Source of the DNA: Sphingomonas sp.
GTDB taxonomy: Bacteria; Pseudomonadota; Alphaproteobacteria; Sphingomonadales; Sphingomonadaceae
DNA: 64,000 bases
Assembly: GCF_017744835.1 (NCBI RefSeq)
Contig: NZ_JAGIAM010000003.1
Span: forward strand, 992,001-1,056,000
Reading direction: 5' to 3'
The notes below the pieces were generated by a model. It saw only the letters and a program-made list of their open reading frames with translations, was not told where the DNA came from and did no database searches. This document shows positions 1 through 8,504 of the stretch, piece by piece. The stretch's first letter is position 1, and the number at the start of each line of letters is the position of its first letter. Made by a program: the position numbers and the translations under genes.

Positions 1-909
1 CAGGAAGTCGCCCGGCGCGCACAGGAGATGCGGGCGACCGAAAGCCTGTCCTACGACCCTTCCACCCTCGCCCGTCCCTCGGCGATCGAGAAGATCGCGC
101 CGCCGACCGAGGAGCAGCGCCGCCCGCGCGCGGTCGCACGCTTCGCGCCCGATCGGCTTGACGACATGCTGTGGGAGAACGACCGGGTCGCGCACCGCAT
201 CTACGGCCCGGCGCTGGAAGCGAAGGAGCCGCCCTCGGGCTCGGGCATCGACGTCTGGGCGAAGCGCGTGCGCTGGCCGTTCATGGACCGCCAGCTCAAA
301 TTCCCCAACTACCATGTCGACAGAGGCGAAGGGCTCGACTTCTACGACGTCGGCCGCAGCCGCGGCGCAGGCGGGCTGGGCATCTGGTACGACAACAAGC
401 TGTGGACCAGCCGCAACTATGCCGAGCACAAGGTGCTCGAGACCGGCGGCGACACCGCGCGCTTCTCGGTCACCTACAAGCCCTGGCCGGTCGATGTGGT
501 GCGCAAGGTATGGGAGGAACGCGAATTCGCGCTGCCGATGGGCTCCAACTTCACGCGGATGCGCTCGACGCTCTCGTCGGACAGCAAGGAGCCGCTGATC
601 GTCGGCATCGGCATCGGCAAGGTGCCCGTCGGTGCCAAGGGCGCGATCACGCGCGACAAGGAACATGGCCGGATGCTCTACTGGCAGCCGACCGATCCCG
701 AGCATGGCGAGCTGGGCATCGCGGTGGTGGCCGATCCCGCGATGGTGGTCGGCTTCGCCGAGGATGCCGAGAATTACCTGATGCTGGTGCGCGTCGAGCC
801 GGGCAAACCGTTCACTTACTACACCGGCTCGGCATGGAGCCGGGGCGGTGATTTCGCGAACCGCGAGGCGTGGGAAAAGCATGTGACCGAACAGAAGTTC
901 GCGTTCTGA
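1..909 (+). CDS. DUF4861 family protein, 5' end outside window
   Basis: The reading frame is open from base 1, and the first internal ATG (28) lies in mid-sequence without a convincing start context, so the N-terminus, including any signal peptide, is probably upstream. The 302 visible residues look like the DUF4861 family, beta-rich proteins found in polysaccharide-utilisation loci. Recognisable stretches are GLDFYDVGRSRGAGGLG, a central acid- and aromatic-rich region, and the C-terminal YYTGSAWSRGGDF. The stop is two bases before the next start, so it is cotranscribed with the DUF4450 gene. The biochemical role is unknown; a part in breakdown of complex plant or algal glycans is inferred from context only. 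Confidence 0.72.
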   Translation, partial: QEVARRAQEMRATESLSYDPSTLARPSAIEKIAPPTEEQRRPRAVARFAPDRLDDMLWENDRVAHRIYGPALEAKEPPSGSGIDVWAKRVRWPFMDRQLKFPNYHVDRGEGLDFYDVGRSRGAGGLGIWYDNKLWTSRNYAEHKVLETGGDTARFSVTYKPWPVDVVRKVWEEREFALPMGSNFTRMRSTLSSDSKEPLIVGIGIGKVPVGAKGAITRDKEHGRMLYWQPTDPEHGELGIAVVADPAMVVGFAEDAENYLMLVRVEPGKPFTYYTGSAWSRGGDFANREAWEKHVTEQKFAF

Positions 910-911
910 CC

Positions 912-3900
912 ATGGCGAACCGCGGGGCCCGTGCGCTGGCGACGGCATCTTTGGCCTGGCTGATGCTGCTCCCCGTGCAAGCCACGGCGCAATTCGCCGC
1001 GACCGACGGCATCCACCCGAATCGCGCAGGTCAGATCGCGGGCACGCTGCGCTATCGTCCCGATGGCGAGGGCGGGTTCGTGATCGAGAACGGCGCCGAG
1101 CGCTTCAACCGGCCGCTCTACGGCGGCAACACTGCCTTCCGCGTCGACGGCGGCGACAAGCCCGAGTTCGTGCTCTATTTGCCGGGGCGCGGCGGCAATC
1201 TGCGGCTCGCGGTCGAGCGGCCGGGTCAGCCGCGCTGGTGGCTCCACGACGCCGCGAGCATCGTCACGCGCTATCTTCCCGGCGAGCTGCAGTACGAGAT
1301 CCGCGATCCCCGGCTGGGCGGCGCGACGCTGCGGCTGGCGGTGCTGGCGTGGCGCGATGCCGAGGGGCTGGTGCTCCGCGCCGAGGCGAAGAACGCACCC
1401 AGGGGCACGGCGCTGCGCTGGGCCTATGGCGGCGTCAACGGCCAGCGCGGCAAGCGCGACGGCGACATCGGCACCGAGGCCGTGCCGATCAGCCAGTGGT
1501 TCGCGCTCAAGCCCGAGTTCGCCGAGGGCAACCGCATCGCGGCCGATCGCGCGGGCTTCACGCTCACCGCCAGGCCCGCGACCCTCAGCGGCGCCGTCGC
1601 AAACGGTACCGTCGGTCCGATCGCCAGTGCCGAGGACTGGGACAGCGCCGAGCGGATCTTCTCGGCCGGTGTGGCCCCCGGCACGCGCCCCGTCGCCACC
1701 GGAACGCTCAACCTGGGCGGCAAGCCGGCGTATCTGTCGCTGCAGGTGATCGGGCGCGGCGCGACGCGCGAGCTGGCCGATTACAGCGAAGTCACCAAGG
1801 GCCCGGCGGCCAGGGTCGCCGAGACCGCCTCCCTCCCCCGGATCGCGCCCGACCAGCTGGCCAGGCGCTTCGACGAAACCCGTGCCGCCTTCGCCGCGCT
1901 GCGCGGGCAAGTGCGCATCGACACGCCCGATCCCTGGCTCAATTCGGCCATGGCCGCGCTCAACGTCGCCGCCGACGCCGTGTGGGACGGTCCGCAGAAG
2001 TCGATCATGCACGGCGCGATCGCCTGGCGCACCCGGCTGCTCGGCTGGCGCGGGCCCTATGCGCTCGACGCGCTCGGCTGGCACGACCGCGCGGCGGCGA
2101 ACGTCCGCGGCTGGCTGCCCAACCAGAATGTCGAGCCGATCCCCGCGACTATCCCGCCGCCCGACGAGGACGCCAACCTCGCGCGCAGTGAGAAGGCGCT
2201 CCACTCGAACGGCGACCTGTCGCGCTCGCACTACGACATGAACACGGTCTTCATCGACGCGCTGCTGCGCCATCTCGAATGGACCGGGGACAGGGCGCTG
2301 GCGCGCGAGGCATGGCCGGTGATCGAGCGGCACCTGGCATGGCAGCAGCGGCTGTTCCGCCGCCCGATGGGCCCCGAGAAGCTGCCGCTCTACGAGGCCT
2401 ATGCCCAGATCTGGGCGAGCGACGACATCGGCTATGGCGGCGGCGGGGTAGCCTATGCCTCGGCCTACAACCTCTACGCCAACCGCCAGGCAGCGCGGCT
2501 GGCGACGCTGCTCGGCAAGGACGGCAGCGCCTATGCTGCGGAGGCCGACCGCATCGGCCGGGCGATGCGCGCCTATCTGTGGCTGCCCGAGCGCGGCCAT
2601 TTCGCCGAATATCGCGACACGCTGGGTGCGCAGGCGGTGCATCCCTCGGCGGGGCTGTGGAGCTTCTACCATGTCGTCGATTCGGGCGTGCCGAACCCGG
2701 AGGAAGCGTGGCGCATGGCCGGCGCGATGCTGCGCGAGATGCCGCGCCTGCCGGTGACCGGCCCCGGCGTGCCAGGCGACCGCGCGCATGCGATGCTCTC
2801 GTCGACCGACTGGATGCCCTACAGCTGGTCGGTCAACAATGTCGTGATGGGCGAGAATGCCCATGCCGCGCTGGGGCTGTGGCAGGCGGGCTGGTCCGAA
2901 TCCGCCTATACGCTCGCCCGCAGCTCGATCCTTGCCAGCATGTTCATGGGGATCACTCCGGGCAACGTCGGGACGCTCAACTATCTCGACGTCTATCGCC
3001 GCGAGGCGCAGCGCGACTTCGCCGACGGCGCGGGCGTGCTCTCGCGCGCGCTCGTGGAAGGGCTGTTCGGCCTGCGTCCCGACGCGCTCGCGCGCACGCT
3101 GCGGATCGAGCCCGGGCTGCCGCGCGACTGGGACCATGCTTCGATCGCGCATCCCGGTGCGCGCTTCGCCTGGCGGCGCGAGGGCGACGTCGAGCACTAC
3201 ACGCTGGGCGACCCGCAGCACCGCTTCGATCGCTTCGTGCTGCGCCTGCCCGCGCGGCGCGAGACGCTCGTCTCGGCAACCGTCGCAGGCAAGCCGGTGG
3301 CGTGGACGGCGGCCCCGGAGGCGATCGGCCATCCCGCGCTGACCATCGAGCTCCCGGCCACGGCAAGCACCGAGCTGGTGCTGCGCTGGGCCGGCAGGGA
3401 GATCGTGCCCGTCGAGCGCGACGGCAAGCTGGTCCCGGCCCGTGCCGGCGCCTTCGCCTATCGCGTGCCGACGGGGTCCATCGCTGCGGTTACGGAGACC
3501 GCGCTGCCCTCGCAGCAGCCGCCCGCGGGCAAGCAGGACCCGGTCGACCTGCGCGGGGCATTCAACGACCGGCTGACCGCCATCTTCGCCAAGGGCAAGT
3601 ACCGCAGCCCCCGCTCGCCCGGCGTCTCGCTTGGCCTGCCGGCGCAGGGGATCGGCGCCTGGGCCGGGCACGTCAACGCCACCGCCACGATCGACGACAG
3701 CGGACTGCGCAACGTCGCCGCGGAGCATGGCGGAATATTCGCCCTCCCCGACGGCGGCAGCTTCCGCCTCGCCGCCGCTGACGCACCCGACACCGCCTTC
3801 GTGTCGCAGTGGAGCAACTATCCACGCCAAGTCACCGTGCCGCTCGCCGGCAAGGCGCGCTACCTGCGGCTGCTGATGGCGGGCTCGACCAACCCGATGC

Positions 3901-4235
3901 AGAGCCGGATCGACAATGGCGAGGTGGTCGTCACCTATCGCGACGGCGGCACCGCCCGGCTGCCGCTGCACAACCCCACCAGCTGGTGGCCGATCGAGCA
4001 GGATTATCTGATCGACGATTACCAGTTCCGCGCGCCGGGCGAACGGCCGCTCCGCGTCGACCTCAAGACGGGTGCGGTGCGCAGCCCTTCGGGCGACGGC
4101 AAGACGATCGACGGCGGCGCGGCGACGGTGCTCGGCCTGCCGCTGGATCCGGCGCGGCCGCTGCGCTCGGTGACGGTCCGCGCGATCGCGCAGGAAGTGG
4201 TGATCGGCACGCTCGGCATGACGCTGGTGCGATGA
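912..4235 (+). CDS. Secreted DUF4450 protein, alpha/alpha-toroid glycosidase-like
   Basis: This encodes 1107 residues from the ATG at 912. An in-frame upstream codon at 870 lies inside the previous gene and is less likely. Residues 1-27 form a Sec signal peptide ending around ATAQ. A beta-rich N-terminal domain precedes a central helical region (roughly residues 330-720) with the repeated aromatic/acidic pattern of six-hairpin glycosidases, for example the SRSHYDMNTVFIDALLRHLEW and SYSWSVNNVVMGENAHAALG stretches. C-terminal beta domains follow. The length and domain order match DUF4450 proteins, which accompany DUF4861 in carbohydrate loci. Substrate and catalytic residues cannot be named from sequence alone. 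It probably acts in the periplasm. Confidence 0.75.
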   Translation: MANRGARALATASLAWLMLLPVQATAQFAATDGIHPNRAGQIAGTLRYRPDGEGGFVIENGAERFNRPLYGGNTAFRVDGGDKPEFVLYLPGRGGNLRLAVERPGQPRWWLHDAASIVTRYLPGELQYEIRDPRLGGATLRLAVLAWRDAEGLVLRAEAKNAPRGTALRWAYGGVNGQRGKRDGDIGTEAVPISQWFALKPEFAEGNRIAADRAGFTLTARPATLSGAVANGTVGPIASAEDWDSAERIFSAGVAPGTRPVATGTLNLGGKPAYLSLQVIGRGATRELADYSEVTKGPAARVAETASLPRIAPDQLARRFDETRAAFAALRGQVRIDTPDPWLNSAMAALNVAADAVWDGPQKSIMHGAIAWRTRLLGWRGPYALDALGWHDRAAANVRGWLPNQNVEPIPATIPPPDEDANLARSEKALHSNGDLSRSHYDMNTVFIDALLRHLEWTGDRALAREAWPVIERHLAWQQRLFRRPMGPEKLPLYEAYAQIWASDDIGYGGGGVAYASAYNLYANRQAARLATLLGKDGSAYAAEADRIGRAMRAYLWLPERGHFAEYRDTLGAQAVHPSAGLWSFYHVVDSGVPNPEEAWRMAGAMLREMPRLPVTGPGVPGDRAHAMLSSTDWMPYSWSVNNVVMGENAHAALGLWQAGWSESAYTLARSSILASMFMGITPGNVGTLNYLDVYRREAQRDFADGAGVLSRALVEGLFGLRPDALARTLRIEPGLPRDWDHASIAHPGARFAWRREGDVEHYTLGDPQHRFDRFVLRLPARRETLVSATVAGKPVAWTAAPEAIGHPALTIELPATASTELVLRWAGREIVPVERDGKLVPARAGAFAYRVPTGSIAAVTETALPSQQPPAGKQDPVDLRGAFNDRLTAIFAKGKYRSPRSPGVSLGLPAQGIGAWAGHVNATATIDDSGLRNVAAEHGGIFALPDGGSFRLAAADAPDTAFVSQWSNYPRQVTVPLAGKARYLRLLMAGSTNPMQSRIDNGEVVVTYRDGGTARLPLHNPTSWWPIEQDYLIDDYQFRAPGERPLRVDLKTGAVRSPSGDGKTIDGGAATVLGLPLDPARPLRSVTVRAIAQEVVIGTLGMTLVR

Positions 4236-4276
4236 GGCAGGTTCCCGTGCCGCCGCTGGTGCGCTAGCACCGTCGC

Positions 4277-5809
4277 ATGGCGGGGAAGCGCGAAGTACTG
4301 ATCGTTGGCGGGGGCACCGCGGGCTGGCTGACCGCGGCCTATCTGTCGCGCGTCTTCGAGGGGCGGATCGCCGTCACGCTGCTCGAGGCGCCCGACATCG
4401 GGGTGATCGGCGTCGGCGAAGGCGCCTTCCCCACGATCCGCTCGACGCTCCAGTTCCTCGGCATCGACGAGACCCGCTTCGTCCGCACCGCGTCGGCGAC
4501 GTTCAAGCAGGGGATCCGCTTCAACGACTGGCTGCATGCCCCCGGCCCGGACGGCGCGCGGCACCATTATCTCCACCCGTTCGAGCCCCCCTTCTACACC
4601 GATGGGGCGAGCCTGGTCCCCTATTGGCTGCTCCAGGACGAGGCGAGCCGCCCGCCCTTCGCCGAGGCGATGACGATCCAGAACCGCGTCGCCGAGGCGC
4701 GCCGCGCGCCCAAGCGGCCGGGCGAAGGCGATTATGGCGGGCCGCTCAACTACGCCTATCATTTCGACGCCGCGCGGCTGGCCGAAGTGATCGGCGCGCG
4801 CGCGGTCGAGCTGGGCGTGCGGCACCTTCAGGGTCAGCTCACCGGCGTCGAGCTGGGGGAGGACGGCGAGATCGCCCGCGTCCATACCAGCGGGCACGGA
4901 ACGCTGGCGGCGGACCTCTACGTCGATTGCTCGGGCTTCCGCGCCGAGCTGATCGGCAAGGCGCTTGGCGTCCCGTTCCGTTCGGTGAAGCACCAGCTGT
5001 TCACCGACCGCGCGATCGCCTGCAAGATCCCGTACGACCGCCCCGACGCGCCGATCGAGAGCTTCACCGTCGCCACCGCGCACGAGGCGGGCTGGACCTG
5101 GGACATCGGCCTCCAGGAGGCGCGCGGCATCGGCTGCGTTTATTCCGCCGCGCACATGAGCGACGATCGCGCCGCCGAGCTGCTGCGCAGCTACATCGGC
5201 CATGACGACTATTCGGCCAGGATCATCCCCTTCGAGCCCGGCTACCGCGAGGCGCAGTGGGTGAAGAACTGCGTCGCCGTGGGGCTGTCGGCAGGCTTCC
5301 TCGAGCCGCTCGAATCGACCGGTGTGGTGCTGATCGAGGCGGCGGTGGCGATGATCGCCGAGCTCTTCCCGCACAACGGCCCGGCCGATGCCCCGGCGCG
5401 GCGCTTCAATGCGCTGATGGCCGCGCGCTACGAGAACATCATCGCTTTCCTGAAGCTCCACTATTGCCTCAGCCGGCGCGAGGAGCCCTTCTGGCGCGAC
5501 AATGTCGACCCGGCGTCGATCCCCGAGGGGCTGCAGGAACTGCTGCGCCAGTGGCGCTATCGCCCGCCCAGCCGCTTCGACTTCATCCTCGATCTCGAGA
5601 GCTTCGCCTTCTTCAACTACCAGTACATCCTCTACGGGATGGGATTCCGCACCGACCTGAGCGCGGCACGAGACGACTTTCCCAACATGGGCGCCGCCGA
5701 GAAGCAGTTCGCGCGCATCCGCAACTTCGGCGAGCAGGCCACGCAGGAACTGCCGACGCACCGCGCGCTCATCCGCCAGATCAACGAAGGCCTGTCGCTG
5801 GCGGGGTAG
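4277..5809 (+). CDS. Flavin-dependent tryptophan-halogenase-like protein
   Basis: This 510-residue protein has the FAD-binding GGGTAG motif at residues 11-16, the VGVGEGAFPT-type segment near 45-53, and Lys77 in the position of the catalytic lysine of tryptophan 7-halogenases (PrnA/RebH family). The PLEST motif lies before the GVVLIEAAV segment. The usual WxWxIP motif appears as W273-T-W275-D-I-G, with glycine in place of proline. It follows the DUF4450 gene by 41 bases on the same strand. Halogenase-like genes of this type are common in TonB-dependent carbohydrate loci of Sphingomonas and Caulobacter, where the true substrate is usually unknown. No flavin reductase is adjacent. Genuine halogenation is not assured. 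Confidence 0.83.
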   Translation: MAGKREVLIVGGGTAGWLTAAYLSRVFEGRIAVTLLEAPDIGVIGVGEGAFPTIRSTLQFLGIDETRFVRTASATFKQGIRFNDWLHAPGPDGARHHYLHPFEPPFYTDGASLVPYWLLQDEASRPPFAEAMTIQNRVAEARRAPKRPGEGDYGGPLNYAYHFDAARLAEVIGARAVELGVRHLQGQLTGVELGEDGEIARVHTSGHGTLAADLYVDCSGFRAELIGKALGVPFRSVKHQLFTDRAIACKIPYDRPDAPIESFTVATAHEAGWTWDIGLQEARGIGCVYSAAHMSDDRAAELLRSYIGHDDYSARIIPFEPGYREAQWVKNCVAVGLSAGFLEPLESTGVVLIEAAVAMIAELFPHNGPADAPARRFNALMAARYENIIAFLKLHYCLSRREEPFWRDNVDPASIPEGLQELLRQWRYRPPSRFDFILDLESFAFFNYQYILYGMGFRTDLSAARDDFPNMGAAEKQFARIRNFGEQATQELPTHRALIRQINEGLSLAG

Positions 5810-5837
5810 TGCCCGTCCCACGACCCAGGGACGGGCA
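5810..5837. terminator. Hairpin between convergent genes, probable bidirectional terminator
   Basis: A perfect 10-bp stem (TGCCCGTCCC / GGGACGGGCA) with an 8-base loop fills the 39-base gap between the halogenase-like gene and the convergent antiporter. There is no clear T-tract, so termination strength is uncertain. Confidence 0.55.
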
Positions 5838-5848
5838 CCGGGGGCAAC

Positions 5849-7213
5849 TCAGGCGGCGGCGAGGCGGCCGTCGAGCTGGTCGAGCTCGCCGGTTTCGCGG
5901 GCCTTCTTGCCGTAGACCGCCTCGAACAGCGGAGTGGCCATCACCGTGGTGATGATCGCCATCAGCACCAGCATCGAGAAGAGCGTCGGGCCGATGATGC
6001 CCTTCTGCAGGCCGATGTTGATGATGATCAGCTCCATCAGCCCGCGCGAGTTCATCAGCGCGCCGATGCCGAGCGCGGTGCGGTTGTCCTCGCCCATCGC
6101 GCGCGCCGCGGCCCAGCACGCACCGAACTTGGCGAGGATCGAGGCGACGAGGATGCCGGCCGCAATCAGGATCAGAGACACCGAATTCACCATGTCGATC
6201 CGGGTGTTGAGCCCCGAATAAGTGAAGAACATCGGCAGCAGCAGCACGACCGCGATCGGCTCGACCTTGCGCTTCAACTCCTCGACGAACAGCCCGCGCG
6301 GCATGCACACGCCCATCAGGAAGCCGCCGAAGATCGCATGGATGCCGATCGCGTCCATCAGGAAGGCCGAGAGGCAGAAGAGCAGCATCGTGATCGCGAG
6401 CACCTGGGTGCTCATCTCGCCTCGCGCCTCGACTGCGCGGCCGAGCGGCGCGAGCAGCTTGCGGCCGAACAGGATCATGAAGCCGGTGTAGAGCACGGCG
6501 CCCGCGATCGCGATCACCGCGACGCCCGGGCCGGAGCCGAAGGTCGCCAGCACCAGCGCGAGCACGCACCACGACGCCGCGTCGTCGAACGCGCCGGCAG
6601 TGAGCGTCAGCGTGCCCAGCGACGAGTTGGCGAGGCCGTTCTCGTTGATGATGCGCGCCAGCATCGGGAAGGCGGTCAGCGCGATGCACGCGCCCATGAA
6701 CAACGTCGCGTTCGCCTGGCTGATCCCGTCGGTGAACAGCCCCGGCACGGTGAGCAGGAAGGGCGTGATCAGCGCGGCGAGGATGAATGGGGCGACGATG
6801 CCCGCGGCCGAGACGGTCGCGGCGCTCTTCGCCTTGGACTGGAAATGATCGAGCCGCAGCGTCAGGCCGACCATGAACATGTAGAGCCCGACGCCGAGCT
6901 GCGCGCCGACGTAGAGGACGTTGCGCGTTTCCTTGGGGAAGATCGCGAGCTGGAGATCGGGAAAGAGCAGTCCGAGCAGCGACGGCCCGAGCACGACGCC
7001 GGCAACCATCTCGCCGACGACCTGCGGCTGCCTGAACAGCTTCTGCCCCAGCCAGCCGACGACGCGGCAGGCGAGAATGATCACCGCGAGCTGGAGGAAG
7101 AAATGAACGCTGTAATCCGCCGGCGCGTAGCTCTTGGCGGCATTGATTGCCGGGCCGTGCGGATTGAGCACGTCGGTCAGCGCGAACCAGGCACTGTCTA
7201 ACAAATCGAGCAT
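5849..7213 (-). CDS. Cation:proton antiporter (CPA2-type, no regulatory domain)
   Basis: This is a 454-residue integral membrane protein with about 12-13 hydrophobic segments. It contains the Na+/H+ exchanger signature of the KefB family: the QPQVVGEMVAGVVLGPSLLG segment near residues 63-82 and the IALTAFPMLARI and DDAASWCVLALVLA segments in the transport core. It ends shortly after the membrane domain, so it lacks the cytosolic NAD-binding TrkA/RCK domain present in the other CPA2 protein of this window (58591-60408). Its likely role is Na+ or K+ exchange for protons at the inner membrane. It is divergent from the toxin-antitoxin pair. Confidence 0.85.
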   Translation of the reverse strand: MLDLLDSAWFALTDVLNPHGPAINAAKSYAPADYSVHFFLQLAVIILACRVVGWLGQKLFRQPQVVGEMVAGVVLGPSLLGLLFPDLQLAIFPKETRNVLYVGAQLGVGLYMFMVGLTLRLDHFQSKAKSAATVSAAGIVAPFILAALITPFLLTVPGLFTDGISQANATLFMGACIALTAFPMLARIINENGLANSSLGTLTLTAGAFDDAASWCVLALVLATFGSGPGVAVIAIAGAVLYTGFMILFGRKLLAPLGRAVEARGEMSTQVLAITMLLFCLSAFLMDAIGIHAIFGGFLMGVCMPRGLFVEELKRKVEPIAVVLLLPMFFTYSGLNTRIDMVNSVSLILIAAGILVASILAKFGACWAAARAMGEDNRTALGIGALMNSRGLMELIIINIGLQKGIIGPTLFSMLVLMAIITTVMATPLFEAVYGKKARETGELDQLDGRLAAA

Positions 7214-7347
7214 CTAGCCTCCCCCATGATGTCATCGCGGGGCATCGTTTCGCCTCTCGCGCCCCAGAGGAAGCGTGGCGTTCGGCGGCTGCGCAACTCC
7301 CATTCATGCAGAGACCTGCATTTTTCGGCCTGGCGGTTCGTTTCTGT

Positions 7348-7387
7348 TGCGTGTCGCACACACAGTAGTAACGTACCTACATGGTAG
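7348..7387 (+). promoter_or_regulatory. Possible toxin-antitoxin operator
   Basis: Two small inverted repeats lie just upstream of the antitoxin start: TGCG-TGT-CGCA at 7348-7358 and CTAC-ATG-GTAG at 7377-7387. Phd/YefM-type antitoxins normally bind short palindromes next to their promoter and repress it, so these are candidate operators. The arms are only 4 bp, so chance occurrence is quite possible. Confidence 0.3.
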
Positions 7388-7415
7388 CGCGAACATTCAG
7401 CGATATGGACACGCC

Positions 7416-7652
7416 ATGAAGGTCGTCAGCAGCCGCGAATTCAATCAGGACGTGAGCGCCGCGAAGCGACTCGCGCGGCTCGAACCGGTGTTCGTCACCG
7501 ACCGCGGCCGGCCGACGCACGTGCTGATGAGCATCCAGGCCTTCCGCCAGCTGAGCGGCCAACGCGAGAGCATCGTCGATCTGCTCGCCCTCCCCGATTC
7601 GGGCGAGGCCGAGTTGGCGCCCGAGCGCTGGGATCGGCTGGAACGGCGCTGA
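7416..7652 (+). CDS. Phd/YefM-family antitoxin
   Basis: This encodes 78 residues from the ATG at 7416; an in-frame extension to 7275 has no antitoxin similarity. The N-terminus, with MKVVSSREFNQDVSAAKRLA and then VFVTDRGRPTHVLMS, is the typical Phd/YefM DNA-binding fold. The C-terminal tail (LLALPDSGEAELAPERWDRLERR) would bind and cover the toxin active site. It overlaps the toxin start in TGATG, the standard coupling for a type II module. It is expected to repress its own promoter, with the toxin as co-repressor. Confidence 0.88.
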   Translation: MKVVSSREFNQDVSAAKRLARLEPVFVTDRGRPTHVLMSIQAFRQLSGQRESIVDLLALPDSGEAELAPERWDRLERR

Positions 7653-8149
7653 TGTACCTGCTCGACACGCCGATCGTCTTCGAGCTGCGCAAGGCGCGCG
7701 CGGGACAGGCCGATCCCGGGCTCACCGCCTGGGCGGCGGAAGTCGCGCGCGAGCGGCTGTTCCTGTCGGCGATCAGCCTGGTCGAGCTGGAGGCGGCGGT
7801 GACAAGGGCCGCGCGCGCCGACAAGGCCGAGGGGGCGGCACTACGCGGGTGGATCGACCAGCAGGTGCTTCCCGCCTTCGACGGCCATGTCCTGGCGCTC
7901 GACGCCGCCGTCGCGCGGCGGCGCGGCGAGCTGGCGCTGCCCGACACGCGCGATGCGCTGCTCGCCGCCACGGCACTGGAGCATGGCCTGACTCTGGTCA
8001 CGCGCGACAAGGCGGCGTTCAAGGGAACGCGCGTCCGGCTCTTCGATCCGACCGGCTATGAGCTGGCCGCCGGCGAGGACGACGCCGACTGGCGCACCGC
8101 GGCGCGCACCGGATCGCTCTGGCTGCGCAACCTGTTCATCCGCGGCTGA
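7652..8149 (+). CDS. VapC-like PIN-domain toxin with C-terminal extension
   Basis: This 165-residue PIN-domain ribonuclease toxin carries acidic residues in the expected places: Asp5 in LLDTP, Glu45 in SAISLVELE, the Asp of TRDALLAATAL, and the Asp of VTRDKAAF. The asparagine usual after the first DT is proline here. The PIN domain normally ends near the FDPTGYEL segment (about residue 138). About 25 further residues follow, with two tryptophans and the sequence SLWLRNLFIRG, giving a longer tail than usual. It is translationally coupled to the antitoxin. VapC toxins typically cleave tRNA or rRNA; the target here is unknown. Confidence 0.85.
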   Translation: MYLLDTPIVFELRKARAGQADPGLTAWAAEVARERLFLSAISLVELEAAVTRAARADKAEGAALRGWIDQQVLPAFDGHVLALDAAVARRRGELALPDTRDALLAATALEHGLTLVTRDKAAFKGTRVRLFDPTGYELAAGEDDADWRTAARTGSLWLRNLFIRG

Positions 8150-8158
8150 GGCGCCGGC

Positions 8159-8407
8159 TTATTTGCCTTCCTTGCGGTTGCCGCGCCAGTAGAGCAGTCC
8201 CGCGACGATCGCGGCCGAGCCGACGCCGACAACTGCCGCGCCGATGCCGAGCTGGCGGGCGCTGGGGCCGCCGCCGCGGCGCGCCTTGGCGGCTGCCATT
8301 TCCTTGACTGCCTTCACCGTCTCATTGTCCACGGCATGATCGTGCGGCGGTTCCTCGATCGGGAAGGGTGACTGGTTCTCGGCTGGAACGGGCGGCTGCT
8401 TGCTCAT
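8159..8407 (-). CDS. Small single-span membrane protein, unknown
   Basis: This 82-residue protein is preceded by a good ribosome binding site (AAGAAGGA). The N-terminal 35 residues are proline- and acid-rich, followed by a basic helical stretch (VKAVKEMAAAKARRGGG). One strong transmembrane helix (LGIGAAVVGVGSAAIVAGLLYW) and a charged RGNRKEGK tail complete it. I do not recognise a family. It sits back to back with the toxin gene and is divergent from the aminotransferase. Confidence 0.65.
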   Translation of the reverse strand: MSKQPPVPAENQSPFPIEEPPHDHAVDNETVKAVKEMAAAKARRGGGPSARQLGIGAAVVGVGSAAIVAGLLYWRGNRKEGK

Positions 8408-8504
8408 GGTCTTCCTTCTTGGGCCGATGCACTGAACGTCCCGCTAATGCGCGGGTTTCGCCTGCACTTGCAAGCGGCGCGAGGCGCACGGCACAAGGAG
8501 CGCG

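Noticed and set aside
819..3971. A 1050-codon open frame antisense to the DUF4450 gene
   Set aside because: It is a GC-rich shadow frame: arginine-, alanine- and glycine-dominated, no domain, and fully opposite a well-supported gene.
4019..5821. A 600-codon open frame antisense to the halogenase-like gene
   Set aside because: Low-complexity composition typical of the opposite strand of GC-rich coding DNA, with no motif.
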